From assembly GCF_029846175.1 (NCBI RefSeq), contig NZ_JARWAC010000017.1, positions 186,001 through 250,000 of the forward strand: a DNA stretch of 64,000 nt, in the 5' to 3' direction. The translations under genes and the position numbers were made by a program. This DNA is from Sphaerisporangium sp. TRM90804 (GTDB lineage: Bacteria > Actinomycetota > Actinomycetes > Streptosporangiales > Streptosporangiaceae). The notes beneath the pieces are model-generated. The model saw only the letters and a list, made by a program, of their open reading frames with translations, was not told the origin of the DNA and ran no database searches. Position 1 is the stretch's first letter. The number at the start of each line of letters is the position of its first letter. Shown piece after piece: positions 59,301 to 64,000 of this stretch.

Positions 59301-59750
59301 GAGCGTGAAGTTGGGGATGACCCGGTCGACCAGGGCGAGCGCCGCCAGCGCCTCAAGGGTGGCGGGCTTGGCCCGGACCAGGACCATGTTCTTGATCCAG
59401 AAGGTGTTGAGCACCTGGTCGCCGTGCGACTCGACCAGTTCGACGACGGGGGCCTGCGCTGTCCTGGCGCCCTCGGCCAGGGCCGTCCTCACCTCGCCGG
59501 AGCGGGCCGCCGGAGAGCTGAGGCCGGGGCCGAGCACGACGACGGCCTCGAACCGCGCGTCGGCGCCCGCTCGCGCGTTCTTCAGACGGTCGGCCAGCTC
59601 CGGGGCGATCTTGCCGGGCGGGGCCGGTTCCGCGGCCGGGCGCTCCGCCGTCGCGGGGCTCGCCTGCAGCATCACGGTCAGCATTCCGAAGGCGGCCAGC
59701 GTTGCGATCAACCGGCGTTGCCCGCGTGGGCGCGGGGCGGACGTCGACAT
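56316..59750 (-). CDS. Large secreted S8 protease with carboxypeptidase-regulatory and beta-propeller domains
   Basis: This is a 1144-residue exported subtilase. The signal peptide is about 1-35 (ending SPATA) and an inhibitor-like propeptide spans about 60-150. The catalytic domain (about 185-490) has Asp198 (VLDTGVD), His246 (YHGTHVAGT), Asn346 (AIGNECLEG) and Ser427 (SGTSMATPH). Two carboxypeptidase-regulatory-like repeats follow (about 495-660). Then comes a run of TolB/PD40 blades (about 680-1040), each with LSADGR.VAF and TN.R.D.FV.D. A CARDB-like Ig domain (about 1050-1144) ends the protein. The blades suggest substrate or wall binding. A divergent regulator is adjacent. Confidence 0.9.
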   Translation of the reverse strand: MSTSAPRPRGQRRLIATLAAFGMLTVMLQASPATAERPAAEPAPPGKIAPELADRLKNARAGADARFEAVVVLGPGLSSPAARSGEVRTALAEGARTAQAPVVELVESHGDQVLNTFWIKNMVLVRAKPATLEALAALALVDRVIPNFTLTAPPAPPAKPGPAATAGDSAWGVAKIGADRVLSERGLTGDGVRVAVLDTGVDIAHPDLAGKLATDDASDPAHPGGWIEFGADGRPVASVPHDSSYHGTHVAGTIAGGDASGTRIGVAPGVDLMAGLVIPGGDGTFAQVVAGMQWAIAPYAADGAPAGRPADVVSMSLGSEGYSDEMIEPARNIYLAGSFPSFAIGNECLEGGSGSPGNVYEAVAVGATDLDDDVPDFSCGGVVKRADWVDAPGDWPDSYVVPDVSAPGVDVVSALPGGEYGALSGTSMATPHVSGTVALMLQARPGLGVDETLDILAGTSFSDDRYGQRPNTRFGAGRIDAYAAVAEAALASGVRGTVTDARTREPLAGVTVVRTGGRTVRTDGQGRFEMRLAPGAHDLTLSRFGYRQQPVRMRVVADRFSDVRVPMERTRWGTISGRVVYGPTGSTVPGATVTVLDVPDRLTATTGLDGRYTIRDVPEGDHRIAANAPGVSRSAPKQVSVRATKWHGQGDLTLPRPPATQRVSLTSAGRQATGDAWWPRLSGDAGVVTFASMASDFVDDDTNGELDIFVTDLNTRSTERVSVSSDGAQADSFSLTPTLSADGRHVGFSSGATNLVPGDTNAQTDAFAHDRQTGKTERLSVASDGTQADGLTSQPSFSADGGLAVFNSDAANLVPGDTNGRTDVFVRDRGTGRTERVSVGADGAQGEGNSREQSISADGRYVAFQSDAPNLVAADANGHVDVFVRDRQTGSTELIPAPADTEASGPVISADGQTVAFTTSGVTGFQIYVHDRRTGVSTLASAAADGSRANDMSFAPSLSADGRTVAFYSYATNLAGPDTNGRTDAFVRDLETGTTTRVSAGPESAEGDGSTELPSLSADGRFVAFQSTSANLALDDTNRRSDIFLHDRAPTAEPRFALSGLEVTPAKARPGRPVRITAWLKNVGEKAGEHDAVLRVDGGVETRRTVRVRAGGTARLSFEVRRNEAGTYTVGLGHLTGGFTVAKR

Positions 59751-59804
59751 GGGAGGGGCTCCTTCGATCAGGCTGTTGTGCTCTTGAACGCTGGCATCAG
59801 CCGT

Positions 59805-59829
59805 CGTCGGCTGACAAGCTGAGCCGACG
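59805..59829. promoter_or_regulatory. Weak inverted repeat in the large-subtilase / regulator divergent gap
   Basis: CGTCGGCT (59805-59812) and AGCCGACG (59822-59829) form an 8-bp inverted repeat with a 9-base spacer in the 166-bp intergenic region. It could be the binding site of the TrmB/LuxR-type regulator. Confidence 0.4.
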
Positions 59830-59916
59830 GCGAGTTCATGTCAGGTGACGTGAATACGACAGCCGGAAAGCATCGTCCGGTCACGGACGGTCACCGTGCC
59901 CGCGAGGAGGACAGGC

Positions 59917-60885
59917 TTGCTTGAGGCGATCGGGCTGAGCCAGCAGGACGAGGCGGTGTACGACGCCCTGGTGCGCAGGACGCAGGCGACGCTCACCGAG
60001 CTCGTCCACGACTGCCACCTCCCGGCGTCGGCCGCGCGAAGGACGTTGCGCTCGCTGGTCGAACTGGGCCTGGCCACCCGCTCGACCGGGCGCCCCGTCC
60101 GCTACGTCGCCGTGGCGCCGGACAGCGGGCTGGAGGCCGTCCTGCGCGAACGCGAGGCCGGGCTGCGCGACGTGCGCCTGCACGTGCGCACGCTGATGAA
60201 GATGTACCGCGCCGGCACCCGGTTCGCCCATCCGGGCGAGCTGATCGAGGTGGTCTCCGGGCGCGACGAGGTGAACCACCGCTGGGTGCAGATGCAGCAG
60301 AACACCCACGCCCAGATGCGCGGGTTCGACCTGCCGCCCTACGCCGCCCGGCAGGGGCACACCGAGTCCAACCACGTCGAGCTGGCGCTGTTGAAGCGGG
60401 GCGTGAAGTATCGGGTGATCTACGACAGGACCGCGCTGGAGCTTCCCGGCTGGCTGGACGACGTCACGGTCGGCATGCGGCAGGGGGAGCAGGCGAGGAT
60501 CGCCCCCGACCTGCCGATGAAGCTGGCGATCTCCGACGATCGGCTGGCCATCATCCCGTTGCTGCGGCCCGGCGACGACGTCGTCACGGCGTCCTACCTG
60601 ATCCACCCCTCGCCGCTGCTGGACGCGCTGGTCGCCCTGTTCGAAGCGGTCTGGGCGCGCAGCGTCCCGGTCCAGCTCACCTCGCCCGACGCGGAGGCGC
60701 TCTCGGAGGAGGAGACGAGGCTGCTGACGCTGCTGGCGGCGGGCGCCACCGACAAGGCGGCCGGCCGCGCACTCGGCTGGAGCGAGCGCACCGTTCAGCG
60801 CCACGTCACCAAGCTCATGCGGCGCGTCGGGGCGCGCACCCGGTTTCAGATCGCGATGGAGGCGACCCGGCGCGGCTGGATCTGA
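59917..60885 (+). CDS. TrmB-like / LuxR-type regulator divergent from the large subtilase
   Basis: This protein of about 322 residues has two HTH ends. The N-terminal TrmB-like winged helix is AIGLSQQDEAVYDALVRRTQA followed by ASAARRTLRSLVELGLATRS. The C-terminal LuxR/GerE domain is LSEEETRLLTLLAAGATDKAAGRALGWSERTVQRHV (key residues ERTVQRHVTKLMRR). Between them lies a phospholipase-D-like sensor part (VKYRVIYDRTALELPGW). TTG 59917 is preferred because GAGGAGG lies 7 bases upstream; GTG 59896 lies ahead of that site. This type of regulator often faces secreted proteases in streptomycetes and relatives. Confidence 0.83.
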   Translation: MLEAIGLSQQDEAVYDALVRRTQATLTELVHDCHLPASAARRTLRSLVELGLATRSTGRPVRYVAVAPDSGLEAVLREREAGLRDVRLHVRTLMKMYRAGTRFAHPGELIEVVSGRDEVNHRWVQMQQNTHAQMRGFDLPPYAARQGHTESNHVELALLKRGVKYRVIYDRTALELPGWLDDVTVGMRQGEQARIAPDLPMKLAISDDRLAIIPLLRPGDDVVTASYLIHPSPLLDALVALFEAVWARSVPVQLTSPDAEALSEEETRLLTLLAAGATDKAAGRALGWSERTVQRHVTKLMRRVGARTRFQIAMEATRRGWI

Positions 60886-60897
60886 CCGGGGCCGCCG

Positions 60898-61296
60898 CTA
60901 CGGCCGGGGCGCCGGGCCGAGCAGCCGCTCCAAGACGCGGGTCTCGCCGGGCCACGCCTCCAGCAGCACGGCGCGCGGCACCCGCCGGGCGGCGTAGCGC
61001 AGGGCCAGCGCGACGACGACGACGTCGTCGAGCGGGCCGATCACCGGCATGAACTCCGGGATCAGGTCGACGGGGCTGAGCACCCACAGCCCGGCGAGCA
61101 CGATGGCGATCTTCGCCGCCCGCGGCACCCGGTCGTCCCCGCGCAGCCGGCGCACGGTGGTCACGCAGTCGGGGATGAACGCCGCCAGATCGCGCAGGAC
61201 GCCGGGCGGCAGGCGGCGGGCGAGCAGCACGAGCACGGCCCAGCTCGCCAGGACGCAGACGGCGGCCACGCCCGCCGCGATGAGCCAGTCACGCAT
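60898..61296 (-). CDS. YkvA/DUF1232 membrane protein
   Basis: This 132-residue protein has an N-terminal transmembrane helix (LIAAGVAAVCVLASWAVLVLLA). The DUF1232 core is VPRAAKIAIVLAGLWVLSPVDLIPEFMPVIGPLDDVVVVALAL, written here by its motif SPVDLIPEF...IGPLDDV. The function is unknown; it is widespread in bacteria. ATG 61296 gives the start just before the helix. Confidence 0.88.
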   Translation of the reverse strand: MRDWLIAAGVAAVCVLASWAVLVLLARRLPPGVLRDLAAFIPDCVTTVRRLRGDDRVPRAAKIAIVLAGLWVLSPVDLIPEFMPVIGPLDDVVVVALALRYAARRVPRAVLLEAWPGETRVLERLLGPAPRP

Positions 61297-61455
61297 ACAG
61301 CGGATCCGTCCTGACGGCATGTCCTTCCACCGCGAAGCGTAGAGCGCCCGCGTGCTCCGGCGAGCTGTTCGGCGGATAAAACCCGCATAAAGGCTGTCCG
61401 ATATAGCCAGTTAGGGTGATTTTCCAGCGTAGATCGTTACCCAGAAGGGACCGCC

Positions 61456-62250
61456 GTGAGGACGACGATCCTGATCACCTCTCCCGACACGTTCCAGGCG
61501 CCGGGACTCGAACTCTTCGATGTCGCGCCGATCTTTCCCGGTGGGCCCCAATGGCTCACCAAACCCGTGCTGATCGCCCTGCTCGGCTCGGTCATCGTCA
61601 TCGGCCTGGTGTGGGCCGCGTTCGCCAGGCCGAAGCTCGTGCCACGCGGGTGGCAGGGCGTCGGCGAACTCGCCTACGTCTTCGTCCGCGAGCAGGTCGC
61701 CAGGCCGACGCTCGGCAAGGACGCCGACCGGTGGATGGGATTCCTCTTCAGCGTCTTCCTGATCGTGCTGGTCTGGAACCTGATGGGCGTCATCCCGGTC
61801 ATCCAGTTCCCCGTCGCCGCGCGCATCTCCTTTCCGCTCGTGCTGGCGATCAGCGTGTACGTCCTGAAGCTGTATCTGGGGGTCAGGCACCACGGTGTGG
61901 TCGGCTACCTGAAGGGCATCGTGCACCTGCCCGGGCTGCCGGGCTGGGCCTACGCGCTCTACGCCCCGCTGATCCTCGCCGAGGTCTTCATCAACTCGCT
62001 GTTCACGCACTTCGTCCGGCTGTTCGCGAACATGTTCGCCGGCCACCTCATCCTGGCCTTCTTCAGCTCGGTCGGCTTCTGGTTCGTGTTCGAGAGACTC
62101 AGCCCGCTCGGCCTGGGCGTCGGCGTCGTCGGCGTGCTGATGACGATCCTGATGACCGCGTTCGAGATGTTCATCCAGTTCCTGCAGGCGTTCCTGTTCG
62201 CCATGCTCGCCGCGATGTTTATCGCCAGCGGGCTGGAGGGCTCGCACTAG
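61456..62250 (+). CDS. atpB: F0F1 ATP synthase subunit a, stand-alone copy
   Basis: This is a 264-residue membrane protein with five to six helices. The essential proton-channel Arg188 lies in FTHFVRLFANMFAGHLIL, and the last-helix acidic/Gln pattern is in TAFEMFIQFLQAFLFAMLAA. Early parts (RWMGFLFSVFLIVLVWNLMGVIPV) match as well. Subunit a works with the c ring inside the atp operon, but no atpE, atpF, atpH or catalytic genes follow, so this is an orphan or second copy. The GTG start lies about 18 bases after an AAGG-type site. It could pair with the main enzyme or have a different role. Confidence 0.88.
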   Translation: MRTTILITSPDTFQAPGLELFDVAPIFPGGPQWLTKPVLIALLGSVIVIGLVWAAFARPKLVPRGWQGVGELAYVFVREQVARPTLGKDADRWMGFLFSVFLIVLVWNLMGVIPVIQFPVAARISFPLVLAISVYVLKLYLGVRHHGVVGYLKGIVHLPGLPGWAYALYAPLILAEVFINSLFTHFVRLFANMFAGHLILAFFSSVGFWFVFERLSPLGLGVGVVGVLMTILMTAFEMFIQFLQAFLFAMLAAMFIASGLEGSH

Positions 62251-62330
62251 CGCCGCGTCCGCGCTTCGGCCGGGGGTTCCCGTACCCCGTCGTCACGGGG
62301 TACGGGAGGCCTCGGCCGGGGCGCGAGGGG

Positions 62331-62705
62331 TCAGCCCGACCGCTCGGCCTCGCTCAACTCGACGCAGAACTCGTTGCCCTCGATGTCGGCGAGCGTCACC
62401 CATCCCCGGCCGTCGGGGCGCCGGTGGTCGGCCACGAGCGTGGCGCCCAGCGCGAGAAGCCGCTTGACCTCCTCGTCCCTGGTGCGGTCGCGGGGCTGCA
62501 GGTCGAGGTGGACGCGGTTCTTGACCGTCTTGGGCTCCGGGACGGTGACGAACAGCAGCTTGACGCTCGACGTCTCGACCAGCGCCTCGGGGTCGCCCGG
62601 GTTGTCGTCGTCGGCGAGGGAGGCGTCCAGCACGCCGGCCCAGAAGGTGGCGAGCCGATACGCGTCCGCGCAGTCGACCGTTACATGTCGTACGAGAGAT
62701 GCCAT
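62331..62705 (-). CDS. VOC (glyoxalase-like) family protein
   Basis: This 124-residue vicinal-oxygen-chelate protein shows VDCADAYRLATFWAGVLD, then KNRVHLDLQPRDR with the metal-type His and DIEGNEFCVEL with the Glu near the end. It has the pattern of small resistance or hydrolase-like VOC proteins. ATG 62705 was used; another ATG nine bases upstream is in frame. Confidence 0.85.
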   Translation of the reverse strand: MASLVRHVTVDCADAYRLATFWAGVLDASLADDDNPGDPEALVETSSVKLLFVTVPEPKTVKNRVHLDLQPRDRTRDEEVKRLLALGATLVADHRRPDGRGWVTLADIEGNEFCVELSEAERSG

Positions 62706-63132
62706 GGCCGTCATTATGGAGGCTCGGCCGCTCCGGTCCGCCGGACGATGCGCGCCGGGCGCCGTCGCGGGCCAGGTGGGGGAGCGGGCCGCGTCCACCG
62801 GCGCACCGGTGACGCGGCGCCGGCGCTGGAAACTTTCGGACCGCCCGGCGCTTTCAGGGCGTCGCGAGCGCGGCGCCGCGTGCCTCTGACAAGGCCCGTA
62901 AGGTGAGTCCCTCGCGCCGCTCCGGGGGCGTCCGCGGCACGTTCACCCATTCTGACCTGCGATTACATAGCGCCATTCGGGTGCGGGGCGCTTTCCGTGG
63001 CACGACGGGATGAAAGTTTCAACTTTCTTGCGTAAGGTTTCGCCACCGAATCGTGTCAGGTAACATCGCCGCAACATGGGAGCGCTCCCAATTGTCGGAA
63101 ACCCCCCTCAGCCCTCAAGACGGAGATCGCAG
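62706..63132. other. LPMO 2 promoter region
   Basis: This 427-base non-coding region carries the exact CebR box at 63077-63090. An AT-richer stretch (62950-63060), with TTTCAACTTTCTTGCG near 63015, probably contains the promoter. No gene was recognised. Confidence 0.5.
63077..63090. promoter_or_regulatory. CebR box upstream of LPMO 2
   Basis: TGGGAGCGCTCCCA is a perfect 14-bp palindrome identical to the streptomycete CebR consensus, 42 bases upstream of the start. It predicts cello-oligosaccharide induction of LPMO 2 through a LacI-family repressor encoded elsewhere. Confidence 0.85.
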
Positions 63133-63804
63133 ATGCAGCTCATCGATCGCGCCAAGACCCCCCATGGGGTGGTACGCACACTGCTCGTCATGATGTCCGC
63201 GGCCGTGCTCGTCATGGTCCCCTGGGTCGACGTCGCCTCCGCCCACGGGTCGATCATCGACCCGGCGTCGCGCGTCTACGGCTGCCACCAGCGGTGGGGC
63301 AACGACCACCTGAACCCGGCCATGGAGCAGCAGGACCCGATGTGCTGGCAGGCGTGGCGCGCCAACGCCAACGCCATGTGGAACTGGAACGGCCTCTACC
63401 GCAACGGCGTCGGCGGCAACCACCAGGGCCAGGTGCCCAACGGGCAGCTGTGCAGCGGCGGGCGCGCAGAAGGCGGCCGTTACAACGCCATGGACGCCGT
63501 GGGCGCGTGGAAGACGACCAACATCAGCAGCAACTTCACGCTGCGGCTGTACGACCAGGCGAGCCACGGAGCCGACTACTTCCGCGTCTACGTCACCCGC
63601 CAGGGCTTCAACGCACTCACCCAGCCGCTCACCTGGAGCAACCTGGAGCTCGTCCAGACCACCGGCCGCTACGCCCCGGCCCAGAACATCTCGATCAACG
63701 CCAGCGCCCCCGGGCGCAGCGGCCGCCACATCGTGTACACCATCTGGCAGGCCTCGCACATGGACCAGGCGTACTACATCTGCAGTGACGTGAACTTCAC
63801 CTGA
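63133..63804 (+). CDS. Secreted AA10 lytic polysaccharide monooxygenase (LPMO 2)
   Basis: This is a 223-residue paralogue of LPMO 1. The signal peptide ends at Ala37 (VDVASA), giving mature His38; the second brace residue is His145 in DQASHGADYFRV. It shares QQDPMCWQAW, MWNWNGLYR, GNHQ, GGRYNAMD, WKTTNISSNF and the C-terminal YYICSDVNF. The spacing between the two copper His is the same as in LPMO 1 (107 residues), so they are a recent pair with probably different substrate preference. ATG 63133 has GGAG upstream; a longer in-frame start overlaps the operator and is unlikely. Confidence 0.93.
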   Translation: MQLIDRAKTPHGVVRTLLVMMSAAVLVMVPWVDVASAHGSIIDPASRVYGCHQRWGNDHLNPAMEQQDPMCWQAWRANANAMWNWNGLYRNGVGGNHQGQVPNGQLCSGGRAEGGRYNAMDAVGAWKTTNISSNFTLRLYDQASHGADYFRVYVTRQGFNALTQPLTWSNLELVQTTGRYAPAQNISINASAPGRSGRHIVYTIWQASHMDQAYYICSDVNFT

Positions 63805-63863
63805 TCCCGATCTCGCACGACCCCCGCCGGCGGCGCCACAACGGCGCCGCCGGCTTCGCGTCG

Positions 63864-64000
63864 TCACCTCGGTGAGGCCGCCTCGGGGCGCTCGTAGTGA
63901 AGAAGGACGACGCCGTTTCCGAAGGTGCGGGTCTCGGCGAGCCGGAACCGGACCTCCGACTCCGAGGCCGGGAACAGGCGCCTGCCCCCGCCGACGACCA
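63864..64000 (-). CDS. Dihydrofolate-reductase-family (RibD C-terminal-like) protein, C-terminal fragment
   Basis: Only the last 45 residues are in the window; the gene runs off the right edge. The fragment reads VVGGGRRLFP, then EVRFRLAETRTFGNGVVLLHYERP. This is the end of RibD_C/DHFR-like reductases (G-G-G-R-x-L-F then RL.ETRTF..G). Such proteins reduce a pteridine or flavin precursor, but many are uncharacterised. Confidence 0.75.
   Translation of the reverse strand, partial: VVGGGRRLFPASESEVRFRLAETRTFGNGVVLLHYERPEAASPR

Overview
The window is high-GC actinobacterial chromosome. The gene content fits the Streptosporangiales (Nonomuraea, Sphaerisporangium or Planomonospora-like): a FasR-driven FAS II operon ending in an AccD-type carboxyltransferase, aceE followed by DUF3052 and an AhpE-type peroxiredoxin, actinobacterial DUF5998, DUF3145 and DUF1918 proteins, many GTG/TTG starts, and CebR-type boxes in front of polysaccharide monooxygenases. 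The genus is inference. Both ends cut genes: a RecQ C-terminus on the left and a dihydrofolate-reductase-family C-terminus on the right.

Layout. 1-7.2 kb holds housekeeping genes: RecQ end, a secreted SnoaL-like protein, a PfkB sugar kinase, a GNAT/NDP-forming acyl-CoA synthetase fusion, DUF5998 and a rhodanese. 7.5-12.6 kb is a four-gene minus-strand operon coding for an intracellular subtilase, an ECF sigma factor, a small beta-rich protein and a TPR-CHAT caspase-like protease. The last three genes are coupled by ATGA overlaps. This is the best candidate for an uncharacterised system here. 14.4-20.8 kb is fasR-fabD-fabH-acpP-fabF-accD. 20.8-23 kb is a three-gene operon with a DUF350 membrane protein, a glutathionylspermidine-synthase-like ATP-grasp ligase and a Gly-rich membrane-anchored protein ending in an RGGFG motif, like E. 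coli YgiB/YgiC and YjfL/M/C. 23-31.9 kb holds a PHP hydrolase, a WYL regulator, aceE, four small conserved proteins, a peroxiredoxin and a ROK kinase.

31.9-39.7 kb is accessory DNA. A tRNA-Val(UAC) gene is followed 2.6 kb later by a 49-bp near-copy of its 3' end. The enclosed segment carries a TetR regulator with a 15-bp perfect palindromic operator, facing an MDR reductase and a PPOX oxidoreductase. Two related C-terminal fragments of a tyrosine integrase lie at about 34.7 and 39.5 kb. Between them are an AlkZ-like protein, a TIGR03086/WYL divergent pair, an unrecognised helical protein with a C-terminal HTH-like end, and a DnaJ-zinc-finger-like protein.

39.7-64 kb codes mainly for membrane, export and secreted functions. 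It includes a TerC/Alx family transporter behind a probable yybP-ykoY manganese riboswitch, an M28 aminopeptidase, an FN3-CBM2 protein, a lipoprotein serine hydrolase with its own two-component system, and a MarR/EamA pair with twin operators. It also includes an AsnC/LysE pair, two AA10 lytic polysaccharide monooxygenases each preceded by a CebR-like box, a 1144-residue secreted subtilase with a beta-propeller tail facing a TrmB/LuxR-type regulator, and an orphan F0 ATP synthase subunit a.
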